Shown here piece after piece: positions 1-10,300 of a stretch of DNA of 64,000 nt; the stretch's first letter is position 1; every line of letters starts with the position of its first letter. The stretch is from Acidobacteriota bacterium. Lineage in GTDB: Bacteria; Acidobacteriota; Terriglobia; 2-12-FULL-54-10. Made by a program: the position numbers and the translations under genes. A model generated the notes under the pieces. That model was not told the origin of the DNA, searched no databases, and worked only from the letters and a program-made list of their open reading frames with translations. The DNA is taken from NCBI GenBank assembly GCA_016191085.1, contig JACPPJ010000021.1, positions 1-64,000 of the forward strand, read 5' to 3'.

Positions 1-231
1 TCCCCACTCGTTCTTTCCCAAGAAATCCCGGCGCTGCCCCGATCCCCTCAGGAAATCCCTCTCTGAAAATACCCCCAAGCGCCCTCCCTGCTTTGATCTG
101 CCTCCCATCCCCGCCATTTCGAATCCCAAAACAGTCCCTTCATGCCGAACTTCCGAAATAGCTGGGGTGTCTGACTGCGACTAGACCTTAGCGCGTTGGG
201 GCGGTAGGATGGTATCTTTCCAACTTACCTA

Positions 232-1581
232 GTGAGGCGAGCCATGCATCCGAATGTAGACACGTCCCACGATTCCTCCATCCCTGAGCAACCGGCGTTA
301 GCCGTGCCCTCATTACCCGAAGTATTCTCGACCGTCGCAATTCCTCCCACCGGCAATTGGTTCCGGAGATTATTCGCATTCGCAGGTCCCGCCTACCTGG
401 TCAGTGTGGGCTATATGGACCCGGGTAACTGGGCCACTGATATTGAAGGCGGCGCTCGATTCGGCTATCGCTTGCTATGGGTTTTGTTGCTCTCGAACTG
501 GATGGCCATCATGTTGCAAACGCTGGCGTCGCGCCTGGGGCTGTTTGCGGGAAGAGATTTAGCCCAAGCATGCCGCGATTATTATTCGCGTCCGGTTTCC
601 ATTGCGCTGTGGGTGCTTTGTGAAATCGCGATCGTGGCGTGCGATTTGGCGGAAGTGCTCGGCACCGCCATCGGCATCAACCTTCTTTTCCATATACCTC
701 TGTTGCCAGCAGTGATTATTACTGCGGCGGACGTCCTTTTGCTGCTAGCTTTGCAGAAGCACGGAATTCGCAAATTCGAAGCCTTGATTTTTTCATTCAT
801 TATGGTGATCGGTTTTTGCTATTTGGTTGAAATGTTCCTGGTCAAACCGGATTTGGGCCAGATTGTTTCTTCCACGTTTGTTCCGAGCCTGGACTCGTCG
901 AGCCTGTACGTCGCGATTGGAATGCTGGGTGCAACGGTGATGCCGCACAACTTGTACTTGCACTCCTCGCTAGTGCAATCCAGAAAGGTACAGCGTCGCG
1001 AACGTGACCTGATTGCTGCCTCGAAATTCAATCTCGTGGATTGCGCGGTTGCCCTGAATATCGCGTTTCTGGTCAATGCGGCCATTCTGGTGATGTCGGC
1101 ATCCGTGTTTCATCGTAACGGCGTTCTGGTCACGGAGATTTCCCAGGCTCACGCCACGCTTACCCCATTGGTGGGGACCTCGCTCTCCAGCACTCTGTTC
1201 GCTATTGCGCTGATCTGCGCCGGGCAATCGTCAACGCTCACCGGCACTCTGGCGGGACAGATTGTAATGGAGGGATTTCTTCAGATCCGGGTGCGTCCAT
1301 GGGTGCGCCGGCTGATAACGCGCTCGCTGGCGATCGTGCCTGCCGCACTCGTGATCGTATGGAAGGGTGAAGAGGGGACCTACCAGCTATTGATTCTCAG
1401 TCAGGTGGTGCTGAGCTTTCAGCTTCCGTTCGCCATCGTTCCCTTGGTGCAGTTCACCAGCAGCAAAGCAAAGATGGGGCGATTTGCGAACCCCACATGG
1501 CTGAAAGCGATCGCCTGGATCGTGGCGGCGTTCATCATTTCACTGAATGTGTGGTTGTTGGTTGAGACGCTGTGGGGATGA
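232..1581 (+). CDS. mntH: Nramp family Mn2+/Fe2+ transporter
   Basis: Nramp signature GPAYLVSVGYMDPGNWATDIEGG and MPHNLYLHSSLVQ; start may be internal Met at 244. Confidence 0.93.
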   Translation: MRRAMHPNVDTSHDSSIPEQPALAVPSLPEVFSTVAIPPTGNWFRRLFAFAGPAYLVSVGYMDPGNWATDIEGGARFGYRLLWVLLLSNWMAIMLQTLASRLGLFAGRDLAQACRDYYSRPVSIALWVLCEIAIVACDLAEVLGTAIGINLLFHIPLLPAVIITAADVLLLLALQKHGIRKFEALIFSFIMVIGFCYLVEMFLVKPDLGQIVSSTFVPSLDSSSLYVAIGMLGATVMPHNLYLHSSLVQSRKVQRRERDLIAASKFNLVDCAVALNIAFLVNAAILVMSASVFHRNGVLVTEISQAHATLTPLVGTSLSSTLFAIALICAGQSSTLTGTLAGQIVMEGFLQIRVRPWVRRLITRSLAIVPAALVIVWKGEEGTYQLLILSQVVLSFQLPFAIVPLVQFTSSKAKMGRFANPTWLKAIAWIVAAFIISLNVWLLVETLWG

Positions 1582-1680
1582 CTACCTCTCTTGGAATGAA
1601 GCGCCTTACGGCGGCCGGATGCGCGCGACTGGCGTGCTATACTCATTTCGAGCTTTCACGCGCATTTCGGGGTTTTTTCA

Positions 1681-3936
1681 ATGGCTGGTCCGGCGAGAGC
1701 TGATCGAAAAGCCGATCTGAAGATGCGCCCGGGCTTCATCATAGGCGTGGGCGTGATCGTGTTGCTGTCGATTGTGAGCCTGTTCGGGCTCACATCGCTC
1801 AATCTACCTTTTATTAATCCCACCGATTCAGAACAAACGATTCTGCTGTTCGTTCTTTCGACCATCATCTTTCTCGGCCTCGTCATCTTCGGCTTTATTT
1901 TGTTCCGCAGCCTTTTGAAACTGTACCTGGAGCGACGGGCGAATCAACTTGGGTCTAAGTTCAAGACCAAGCTGGTTTGCGGAGCATTAGGTCTCTCGTT
2001 GCTGCCGGTCTGTTTTCTGTTTTTGTTCTCGTACAGCCTTATGAATCGCACGCTCGACAAATGGTTCAGCAGGCCTTACGAGACGATGAGCCAGGACACC
2101 CATCGTGTGGTCCAAACTCTGGAGGTGTACGCGCAGAAGCAGGCTGTCTCGGATGCACGGCAGATTGCACAGCAGCTTCAGACGTCAGCGGGGCAGGGGA
2201 ACCGCCTTTCCGCGATCCAAGAGAAGCTTGCCTCGATCGCTCGGCCCGAGGATGTCGATTACATCGGTATCCTTGATGTCGCGGGTAAACCGATTGCCGA
2301 GCGCCGGTTTGAGCCGGAATTCCCGATAGTCGGGTCGCTTGCCAATCGTGACGTTCCAACGGGCGACAGAGCGTCCACGCTTTTCGAGATGCGCGGCTCC
2401 GGCTTTGTACTCGGGGGCGTGCCGCTCGCCCTTGCCGACGGAGCAGCGGGAATTCTCGTGACCGGCGCGGCTTTGCCTGCTCACATATCGGAAAGCGCGA
2501 CCAGACTGAACGAGCAAAGCGTGATCTATGGCGAGCTCAGCCGCCAACGGAAATTCCTGCGGAAGACCTATATTTCGATTCTCTTTCTGCTCACTGTTGT
2601 AATCCTGTTCATTGCGACGTGGTTCGCTCTGTTCCTATCACGCCAGATCACCGTTCCTATTCAGGCGCTGGCGGAGGCAACGCACGAGGTCTCGCGGGGC
2701 AATCTGCATTTCCGCGTCCGAACCAGGGCCGCGGACGAGTTAGGCATCCTCGTGCAGTCGTTCAATGAAATGACTGAGCAGTTGGCGGCAGGGCGCTCGG
2801 AACTGGAGAAATCGCGCAATCACCTCGAAGAGATGAACCGGCAGTTGGATCAGCGCCGGCGCTTCACCGAGGCAATTCTCGAGAGCATTCCCACAGGTGT
2901 GATCTCGCTTTCTGGCAAAGGAATCGTCTTAGGCAGCAACACCGCAGCCAGCAGGCTATTTGGGCGGGATTTGCGCTCAGTCGGGCATCTCTCAAACCTG
3001 TTCGGGCCGGAGGACGTGCGCGAATTGGATTACCTGATGAAGCGCGCCGCCCGCATGGGACAGGCGATGCGCCAGTCGGAGGTGAAGCTCGAGGGGCGCG
3101 TGCTCAACCTGGCGATTACGGTGTCATCACTCACCGGCGATCCGCCCGGTTCGGCCACTTCCGGCCGTGAAGCGGGGTGGTTTGTGGTGGTGCTCGAGGA
3201 TATGAGCGAGTTGTTGCGCGCCCAGAAAGCCGCTGCCTGGGGAGAGGTGGCCCAGCGCATTGCGCATGAGATCAAGAATCCGCTGACGCCCATCGCACTT
3301 TCCGCTGAGCGTATTCGACTGTGGTTCGATCGGCGGAAACGGGCAGGAAATGGGTCTGCCGAGTTGGGTCGTGTGGTCGAGCAGTCTTGCGCGCTGATTC
3401 ATCAGGAGGTAGAAAACCTCAAACGTCTGGTGGACGAATTTGCGCAATTCAGCCGCTTCCCCAAAGCGGCCCCAACTCCTGCGAGTCTCAATCGGATCGT
3501 GGAGAGCGCGGTTTCGCTGTTCAACGGTAGACTCGACGGAGTATCTATCCGGACGAGTCTTTCTCCCGACTTGCCCCAAGTAATGGCGGACTGCAACCAG
3601 TTCCGGCGAGTGCTGGTGAACCTGATTGACAACGCCTGCGACGCCATGGAGAACTCCCTTATTCGCGACTTGGTGATTGAGACACGCGCCGACGCGGTGC
3701 GCGAGGTGGCGGAACTGATCATATCGGACACGGGACATGGCGTCAGTCCTGAAGACAAAGAAAAACTGTTTCTCCCATATTTCTCTACGAAAGAGCGCGG
3801 CACGGGTTTGGGACTCGCCATTGTGAGTCGCATCATTGCGGAGCACGACGGAATCATCCGAGTGGAAGAAAATCATCCCGTGGGAACGCGATTCATTATC
3901 GAGCTGCCGGTGGTCACCTCGAATGCTGTGGTTTAG
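1681..3936 (+). CDS. NtrY-like membrane sensor histidine kinase (HAMP-PAS-HisKA-HATPase)
   Basis: N-terminal TM segments, HAMP, H-box AHEIKNPLTPIALSAERI, G-box GTGLGLAIV; followed by sigma-54 response regulator. Confidence 0.92.
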   Translation: MAGPARADRKADLKMRPGFIIGVGVIVLLSIVSLFGLTSLNLPFINPTDSEQTILLFVLSTIIFLGLVIFGFILFRSLLKLYLERRANQLGSKFKTKLVCGALGLSLLPVCFLFLFSYSLMNRTLDKWFSRPYETMSQDTHRVVQTLEVYAQKQAVSDARQIAQQLQTSAGQGNRLSAIQEKLASIARPEDVDYIGILDVAGKPIAERRFEPEFPIVGSLANRDVPTGDRASTLFEMRGSGFVLGGVPLALADGAAGILVTGAALPAHISESATRLNEQSVIYGELSRQRKFLRKTYISILFLLTVVILFIATWFALFLSRQITVPIQALAEATHEVSRGNLHFRVRTRAADELGILVQSFNEMTEQLAAGRSELEKSRNHLEEMNRQLDQRRRFTEAILESIPTGVISLSGKGIVLGSNTAASRLFGRDLRSVGHLSNLFGPEDVRELDYLMKRAARMGQAMRQSEVKLEGRVLNLAITVSSLTGDPPGSATSGREAGWFVVVLEDMSELLRAQKAAAWGEVAQRIAHEIKNPLTPIALSAERIRLWFDRRKRAGNGSAELGRVVEQSCALIHQEVENLKRLVDEFAQFSRFPKAAPTPASLNRIVESAVSLFNGRLDGVSIRTSLSPDLPQVMADCNQFRRVLVNLIDNACDAMENSLIRDLVIETRADAVREVAELIISDTGHGVSPEDKEKLFLPYFSTKERGTGLGLAIVSRIIAEHDGIIRVEENHPVGTRFIIELPVVTSNAVV

Positions 3937-3948
3937 CTTCGTCCCGCT

Positions 3949-5307
3949 ATGAACGGACATCTCCTATTGGTTGACGACGAGCAAGGAATACGGCAATCGC
4001 TTTCGGCTGTGTTGCAGGACGAAGGTTATCGCATTGTTGCCGTCTCTAACGGCGAGGAGTGCCTGCGCGCGCTGGAGACTGACCGGTTTCAGGTGGTGTT
4101 GCTCGACGTATGGATGACTGGCATGGACGGTCTGGAGGTGCTGCGCTACATCCAGGAGAAGCATACCGAGATGGTAGTCGTGATGATTTCAGGCCACGGC
4201 AACATCGAGACTGCGGTCAAAGCCACGAAGCTCGGAGCCTTCGACTTTCTGGAGAAGCCGCTCTCGATAGAAAAAACGCTCGTGGCCGTCAAGAACGCCC
4301 TGGAGCACCAGGCGTTGTTAATAGAGAACCGGCAGCTTCGCGATCAGGTTGAGATGCGGTACCGCATCATCGGCGAAAGCGTTCCCATGAAGGCGCTGCG
4401 GCAGCAACTAGCGCTCATGGCCCCAACTAACGGCCGCGTGCTGATCTACGGCGAAAGCGGCACGGGCAAAGAGTTGGTGGCGCACGCACTGCATTCGCAG
4501 AGCCTCCGCGCCAAACAGCCTTTCGTGGAACTCAATTGCGCCGCTATTCCGGAAGAGCTGATTGAGAGCGAACTGTTCGGCCACGTCAAAGGAAGCTTCA
4601 CCGGAGCGTCAGACGATAAGATCGGAAAATTTCAAAAGGCCGACGGCGGAACGTTGTTTCTGGACGAAGTCGGCGACATGAGCCTGAGGACACAATCGAA
4701 GGTGCTGCGCGCGCTTGAAGAGCAGCGCTTCGAACCGGTCGGTTCTTCCACTACAGTCACGGTGGATGTGCGAGTGATCGCCGCGACCAACAAAGATCTC
4801 GAAGAGGAGATTGCGAAAGGCAACTTCCGCGAGGACCTGTTCTACCGGTTAAACGTCGTGCCGTTCGTAGTTCCTCCGCTGCGCGAGCGGGCCGAGGACA
4901 TTCCGCTGCTCGCCGAACACTTCCTGCGTGACTTCGCGTTCAGCTACGGACGAAAGCCCAAGCAGTTCGCGCCCGAGGCGATTGCGGCACTCACCTCCTA
5001 CAGTTGGCCTGGCAATGTTCGCGAGCTGCGGAACATGATCGAGCGGATTGTCATCATGAACCCCCAGGCGCGCATCGAGCGGAAGCATCTGCCTACGCTT
5101 TTGTTCCGCGACAATGCCCGCCGAGGAAACGGAGACGGCGCGGCATCTACATTGCAACAGGCCCGCTACGCTTATGAGCGGGATTTCATTTTGCGGAAGT
5201 TAGAGGAGAACGAATGGAACATCAGCCGCACTGCTCTGCTGCTCGGGCTTGAGCGCAGCCACCTCTACCGCAAGATGAAGACGCTGGGAATCGCCCCGCG
5301 GGGATGA
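3949..5307 (+). CDS. NtrC/NtrX-type sigma-54-dependent response regulator
   Basis: Receiver domain LLVDDEQGIRQSL, AAA+ GESGTGKELVA and ELFGHVKGSFTGA, C-terminal Fis-type HTH. Confidence 0.95.
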   Translation: MNGHLLLVDDEQGIRQSLSAVLQDEGYRIVAVSNGEECLRALETDRFQVVLLDVWMTGMDGLEVLRYIQEKHTEMVVVMISGHGNIETAVKATKLGAFDFLEKPLSIEKTLVAVKNALEHQALLIENRQLRDQVEMRYRIIGESVPMKALRQQLALMAPTNGRVLIYGESGTGKELVAHALHSQSLRAKQPFVELNCAAIPEELIESELFGHVKGSFTGASDDKIGKFQKADGGTLFLDEVGDMSLRTQSKVLRALEEQRFEPVGSSTTVTVDVRVIAATNKDLEEEIAKGNFREDLFYRLNVVPFVVPPLRERAEDIPLLAEHFLRDFAFSYGRKPKQFAPEAIAALTSYSWPGNVRELRNMIERIVIMNPQARIERKHLPTLLFRDNARRGNGDGAASTLQQARYAYERDFILRKLEENEWNISRTALLLGLERSHLYRKMKTLGIAPRG

Positions 5308-5409
5308 AAACGCGCAAGCGGCAACGGCGCCTGAACATTACGTAATAAACTTAGTTGGCGCCTGCAAACAGCTTCCAGCATCAGCGCTGCTAGATGATCG
5401 CGTGCAGCG

Positions 5410-6363
5410 CTACTCCCCCACCATTTTTCGCCAATCGAGTGACTCGACAAAGTGTGGATCTTCGCGCCACTTCTTGAGCACACGAACGCGCAGCTCAAGG
5501 AAGACTTTGTTGCCCAGAATCGTTTCGAGCTCCTGGCGTGCCAGCGTTCCGACCCGCTTCAGCATCTCGCCGCCCTTGCCAATGATGATTGCCTTCTGCC
5601 CTTCGCGCTCGACGAAAATATCGCAGGCGATGTGGATCAGCTTGGGCTTCTCCTCGAACGTGTGGACCACCACCGCACTCGAATACGGCAACTCTTCGCG
5701 CGTCTCGCGAATGATCTTTTCGCGGACGATCTCGCCCGCGAGGAAGCGGACCGGCTGTTCCGTCAAGTGATCGGCAGGGAAGTAAAGCGGTCCCTCAGGC
5801 AAATATTTGATGATCTCACGCTGAAGCACATCCAGGTTGTCGCTCTTCAAAGCCGAGACTGGTACTACCTCGGCGAATTCGTGCATGCGGCTGTACTCGG
5901 TAATGCGCTGCAGCAATATGTGTTTTTTGATTCGATCAATTTTGTTGAGCACCAGGAAACAAGGCACGCCCCCTTGCTTGGCAAGATCAAGCGCGGCGCG
6001 GTCGCCGGGGCCCGGCGCACGGGAAGCGTCTACGAGCAGGAGCAGAAGATCGCGCCCGGAGAGGCTGGCGCGTACTTCCCGCATCATCTTCTCGTCGAGT
6101 CGGGATTCCGGCTGTTGGATACCCGGTGTGTCGAGGAAGATGATCTGAGCTTGCCCGGTCTGCCTGTTTGTTGGCTTCGTTTCGTCTTTTTGCTGGGAAC
6201 GCTCCGTAGGCGCAACGGTAAGCACGCCTTGGATTGCGGCGCGGGTCGTCTGTGGTTTGTCGGAGACGATAGCGATCTTTGCGCCGACCAGCGCGTTCAG
6301 GAGTGTTGATTTGCCTGTGTTAGGTCGGCCCAGGATGGTTACGAAGCCGCTTCGCGTTTTCAT
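5410..6363 (-). CDS. era: GTPase Era
   Basis: GRPNTGKSTLLNALVG, DTPG, NKID and KH domain IIIGKGGEMLKRVG. Confidence 0.96.
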   Translation of the reverse strand: MKTRSGFVTILGRPNTGKSTLLNALVGAKIAIVSDKPQTTRAAIQGVLTVAPTERSQQKDETKPTNRQTGQAQIIFLDTPGIQQPESRLDEKMMREVRASLSGRDLLLLLVDASRAPGPGDRAALDLAKQGGVPCFLVLNKIDRIKKHILLQRITEYSRMHEFAEVVPVSALKSDNLDVLQREIIKYLPEGPLYFPADHLTEQPVRFLAGEIVREKIIRETREELPYSSAVVVHTFEEKPKLIHIACDIFVEREGQKAIIIGKGGEMLKRVGTLARQELETILGNKVFLELRVRVLKKWREDPHFVESLDWRKMVGE

Positions 6364-6396
6364 CTCGGGTGGGCTGCGATCCTCGGCACTGGTTGC

Positions 6397-7698
6397 TTAA
6401 CTCGCCTGAGCTGGGTTTCCAGCAGCAGGAGACGCGCTGGATCGTACCGGTTGGTTGTGTGAGTCGGCACTGATCAGCAGGCGCACCACCTTACGTCCAT
6501 TCGATTCTGTGACGCGGAAAACTAATCCGTCTTTTTCGATCCATTCACCGGACGCAGGGACTCGCCCCATGGTGCTCGTTACCAACCCTGAAACGGTGGT
6601 TGCCTCCCCGGCGTCCTCGATTCGCACACCGAACAGGTCATGCAAGCGGTCCACATCCATATTGCCCGGGACGCTGAAAGAACGCTCTCCTTGAGGGATC
6701 ACATCTTGCATTTCATGTTCATCGCGAATTTCTCCGACGATTTCCTCGACCATGTCTTCGATCGTGACCAGGCCCGCGACGGAGCCGTACTCGTCAACGA
6801 CGATGGCAATCTGCGTTTTCTGCTGGATCTCTTTCAGCAGTTCGGAGACGCTCTTGGTTTCAGGTACAAAAGTGATTGGCCGCAACAATTTCCTTACTGT
6901 AGTTTGCTCCAGTTCGTCGTCCGCCAGCGGCAGGATGTCTCTGGCATGAACAAATCCCACGATGTGGTCGAGATTGCCCTCATACACCGGAATGCGCGAA
7001 TACCGGCGCGTCGCCAGCATTTGCTTCAGTTCGGCGAGCATAGTTTCGGCCGGCACAGCAAATATCTCCGGCCTTGGCGTCATCACTTCGCGAACGGTTT
7101 TATCGCCGAATTCGACGACGGATCGAATGAGTTCCGTGTCCTCCTTCTCGATCAGACCCTCTTCTTCGCCAGCCTGCATCAGAGCTTCGATGTTCTCACC
7201 TGCAGTGGGCTCCTCGGACTCCGATTCGTCTTCTGAATCGACAGTGGTGAAGTGACGCAGGAACTGGGTAATGCCTACCAGAGGGAAGATGGCCAAAATG
7301 GAAGCGCGCAAGAGTGGCGTGAAGCGCAGTAACCACGTTCCGGCAGTGCGGGCCAGTAGTGCCCGGGGAAACACTTCGGCAAAGAACAGTACATCGAAAG
7401 CGACGAAGACGGCGGCCTCCAACAACGCGCTCCACTGCAACGGCTGCCCGATATTCCACGCAATGACGAGCACGACGAGTAACACCAAACTCAAGTGTGT
7501 CAGCAAAGGAAACGTCAGCTCGGCCTCTTGAGCGCCGATCTTCAGTTTCGGCTCAACGTGTTCCTCAAAGAAATCGACGTTATCTTTGGAGCCGCGAATC
7601 AAGAACCGACCCTTTTCTGTGTACAGGTGATTTACATACGAGTACAGCGCCAGCAGAAGGGTGTCCGCGGTTATCAGAAATGCGAGTAAAGCGCGCAT
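6397..7698 (-). CDS. CorC/HlyC (CNNM-CBS) family protein
   Basis: [23 protein letters not shown] pair and CorC_HlyC C-terminus; gene order with ybeY/phoH/era. Confidence 0.92.
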   Translation of the reverse strand: MRALLAFLITADTLLLALYSYVNHLYTEKGRFLIRGSKDNVDFFEEHVEPKLKIGAQEAELTFPLLTHLSLVLLVVLVIAWNIGQPLQWSALLEAAVFVAFDVLFFAEVFPRALLARTAGTWLLRFTPLLRASILAIFPLVGITQFLRHFTTVDSEDESESEEPTAGENIEALMQAGEEEGLIEKEDTELIRSVVEFGDKTVREVMTPRPEIFAVPAETMLAELKQMLATRRYSRIPVYEGNLDHIVGFVHARDILPLADDELEQTTVRKLLRPITFVPETKSVSELLKEIQQKTQIAIVVDEYGSVAGLVTIEDMVEEIVGEIRDEHEMQDVIPQGERSFSVPGNMDVDRLHDLFGVRIEDAGEATTVSGLVTSTMGRVPASGEWIEKDGLVFRVTESNGRKVVRLLISADSHNQPVRSSASPAAGNPAQAS

Positions 7699-7699
7699 A

Positions 7700-8236
7700 T
7701 CAGTAGCGCCCTCCTGCGGACAAGAGAGCCCGTGAAGCGCGTGTCCTGGCTGTCAATCCGGCGGCCAAGCCCATGCGCGAGGACCAGAGCCGTTCAACCC
7801 GTGACATTTCACCGCGATCCGATTCGTGATCATACCCCATCAGGTGCAGCACACCGTGCAGCGCGAGAATCTTGATTTCATCGTTTAGTTTGAGCCGGTA
7901 GTTGGCCGCATTTTCCTGCGCCGTTTCGACCGAGATCACAATGTCTCCCAGGTACTCGGGATCGTTTTCCACTCGAAACGATAGCACGTCGGTGGGTTTA
8001 TCCTGGTGCCGGTACTGCCGGTTGTAGCGCCGGATGGCGCGATCGGATACCAGGCACACGCTGAACGGCTTTCGCGCGACGTGCGATTGCACTTTGAACA
8101 GGAATGCGCGGAGATCGCTCCAGTCCGCTCGCACCTGCCGTTGACGGTTCAATAGAACCGGTCCGAACGCACCCTCAGGCTCGGTGTAATTTTGATTATC
8201 TCCGTCGTCCGGTTCGGACTCATTGGAAGAGCACAT
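7700..8236 (-). CDS. ybeY: Endoribonuclease YbeY
   Basis: HGVLHLMGYDHESD metal-binding motif; adjacent to phoH. Confidence 0.93.
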   Translation of the reverse strand: MCSSNESEPDDGDNQNYTEPEGAFGPVLLNRQRQVRADWSDLRAFLFKVQSHVARKPFSVCLVSDRAIRRYNRQYRHQDKPTDVLSFRVENDPEYLGDIVISVETAQENAANYRLKLNDEIKILALHGVLHLMGYDHESDRGEMSRVERLWSSRMGLAAGLTARTRASRALLSAGGRY

Positions 8237-8256
8237 ATGTGTGGTTTTAGTAGGAA

Positions 8257-9270
8257 TTAAGGCGTTGATTTATCCGGCTTCCCCGGATCAGGCTGTAACG
8301 GGTTGGAGGCAAACAGTAACCCGCTGCCGTTCTGCTCATGTTTTTCGTAGGCGCGAATGATTCGCTGCACCAGGTAGTGCCGCACCACGTCCTTCTCGCT
8401 GAAGTGTACGAAGCTGATACCCTGCACCTCGCGCAACACATCCATAGCGGTAATGAGTCCGCTGCGGCGCCCGTCCGGCAGATCAATCTGCGTTATGTCG
8501 CCAGTGATTACGGCTTTGCAGTTGAACCCCATCCGGGTCAGGAACATCTTCATCTGTTCGCCCGTGGTGTTCTGGGCCTCGTCCAGGATGACGAAGCTGT
8601 CGTTCAGCGTCCGTCCACGCATGAACGCAATCGGCGCGATCTCGATGATTCCGCGGTCCAGAAACCGTTCCACCTTCTCGGTTTCCAGCAAATCGTATAG
8701 AGCGTCATACAAGGGACGCAGATACGGATCTACTTTTTCCTGGATCGTACCAGGCAGAAAGCCCAGGCGTTCGCCAGCTTCCACCGCAGGCCGCGCCAGG
8801 ATGATCCGGCTGACCTTGCGTGCCAGCAGGTAAGACACCGCCATACCGACGGCTAGATAGGTCTTTCCCGTTCCGGCAGGTCCAATGCCGAAGACCATGT
8901 CGTGGGCGTCAATCGCGTCCAAGTAGGTCCGCTGATTAGGGCTCTTGGGAACGACCGATTTCTTGCCGAATGCGCGTTGCCTCCCCGTCATCACCAGTGA
9001 GCGCAGACTCCGAGACGGATCTTCCGCGGCGACTTTCAAATACCCTCGCAGATCTCCATTGGTGAATGTAATGCCTTCGCGCGTAAGCTGGCCGTAGTCT
9101 TCCAGGATGCGCTCCATGCGCTCCACGTTGGCGTCATCGCCTTCAATTTCCAGGGAGTCTTCCTTGAGAGAGGACGTAAGGTTGAGGCTGGATTCCAACA
9201 TCCGAAGATTTTCGTCCAGGGTGCCAAACAGTATCTCTACGTTGCCGCTCAATTTTACTTCTTTGATCAT
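8257..9270 (-). CDS. PhoH family ATPase
   Basis: [45 protein letters not shown]. Confidence 0.95.
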   Translation of the reverse strand: MIKEVKLSGNVEILFGTLDENLRMLESSLNLTSSLKEDSLEIEGDDANVERMERILEDYGQLTREGITFTNGDLRGYLKVAAEDPSRSLRSLVMTGRQRAFGKKSVVPKSPNQRTYLDAIDAHDMVFGIGPAGTGKTYLAVGMAVSYLLARKVSRIILARPAVEAGERLGFLPGTIQEKVDPYLRPLYDALYDLLETEKVERFLDRGIIEIAPIAFMRGRTLNDSFVILDEAQNTTGEQMKMFLTRMGFNCKAVITGDITQIDLPDGRRSGLITAMDVLREVQGISFVHFSEKDVVRHYLVQRIIRAYEKHEQNGSGLLFASNPLQPDPGKPDKSTP

Positions 9271-9466
9271 CTAAACAGCTGAAAAATCAGCAGTTGTCTC
9301 CAATTCAAATTTTGAGATTCACACCGATGAGGGGTGGTTCGCATCTGAAGAGAATCCTACACCCTTGGGTCCAAACCGTCAAGAAGTTTTGACTTCGGAT
9401 GCCTCATTCTACTCAATATCTTAGATGCTGAATGTGCCGTCAGAGATTCCCGCCTTGGCTGCGGGT

Positions 9467-10186
9467 TTAGCTGCGCGCCACGTGCAGGCCGCATTCCTTT
9501 TTCGAATCGTCCTCCCACCACCAGCGGCCGGCTCTGGGGTTTTCGCCGGGCTGGGTAGGGCGAGTGCAGGGCAGGCATCCGATGCTGGAGTAGCCTTTGC
9601 TGTACAGCGGGTGCCGAGGGACTTTGTGAGCATGGGCATACTGCTCGAGCTGCTCCCAGCTCCAATCCGCGATGGGATTCACCTTGGTAATGCCTCCGTT
9701 AGCAGCATCCACTTCCACTTTCTTGATATCGGTGCGAGTCGCCCATTGATCGCGCCGCAGGCCCGTCACCCACGCTTCGAGTCCGGCTAGATGCTTTTGC
9801 AACGGGTTCACTTTGCGGACTCCGCAGCATTCGTGCCGGTCATCTGTGCTGTTGTAGAAGAGATTCAGACCCTTGGCTCGGACCATCTTTTCGACTTCGG
9901 CCGAGTCGGGAAACAGGACAGTAAGCTCGATTCCGTAATGCTCGCGGACGCGATCCATCATGTCGTAGGTTTCCTGATGTAGTCGGCCGGTGTCGAGCGT
10001 GAACACGCGTACGGCCGGCTGAATCCGCCAGGCGATGTCCAGGACAACCATGTCCTCGATTTGCAGGCTATTCGAGAGCGCAACCCGGGGGTAAAAGCGG
10101 TCGAGCGCCCAGCGCAATACTGCCTCGGCTGATTCGCTTTCGAGCTTCTGTGCCCAATCCTGGACTTCTTCTCTCACAAGCGGCAT
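9467..10186 (-). CDS. cysH: Adenylylsulfate (APS) reductase, assimilatory
   Basis: PAPS_reduct fold; ECCGVRKVNPL plus GCLPCTR cysteine pairs typical of [4Fe-4S] APS reductases; start MPLVREE chosen because it has AAGGAG upstream and the longer ORF start (10228) lies in a REP-like hairpin. Confidence 0.9.
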   Translation of the reverse strand: MPLVREEVQDWAQKLESESAEAVLRWALDRFYPRVALSNSLQIEDMVVLDIAWRIQPAVRVFTLDTGRLHQETYDMMDRVREHYGIELTVLFPDSAEVEKMVRAKGLNLFYNSTDDRHECCGVRKVNPLQKHLAGLEAWVTGLRRDQWATRTDIKKVEVDAANGGITKVNPIADWSWEQLEQYAHAHKVPRHPLYSKGYSSIGCLPCTRPTQPGENPRAGRWWWEDDSKKECGLHVARS

Positions 10187-10209
10187 GCCAAACTCCTTAT
10201 TTCTTCTTG

Positions 10210-10290
10210 GTGCCCACGGCGAACGCATTTTTCGCCGTGGGCACGTTCTTAGATAAATCCACGGCGAGGAAAAACACTCGCCGTGGCTAC
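10210..10290. repeat. REP/BIME-like double hairpin (family 2) between cysN and cysH
   Basis: Perfect 14-bp stem gtgcccacggcgaa(10210-10223)/ttcgccgtgggcac(10231-10244) and 10-bp stem ccacggcgag(10259-10268)/ctcgccgtgg(10277-10286), ending CGTGGCTAC. Confidence 0.85.
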
Positions 10291-10300
10291 CATCTGCGGA

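Noticed and set aside
1-231. Mn2+ (yybP-ykoY) riboswitch upstream of the Nramp transporter
   Set aside because: Could not find the conserved loop motifs or a convincing terminator/SD-sequestering helix.
5452-6309. 285-aa plus-strand ORF antisense to era
   Set aside because: Shadow ORF; Era GTPase and KH motifs on the opposite strand explain the region.
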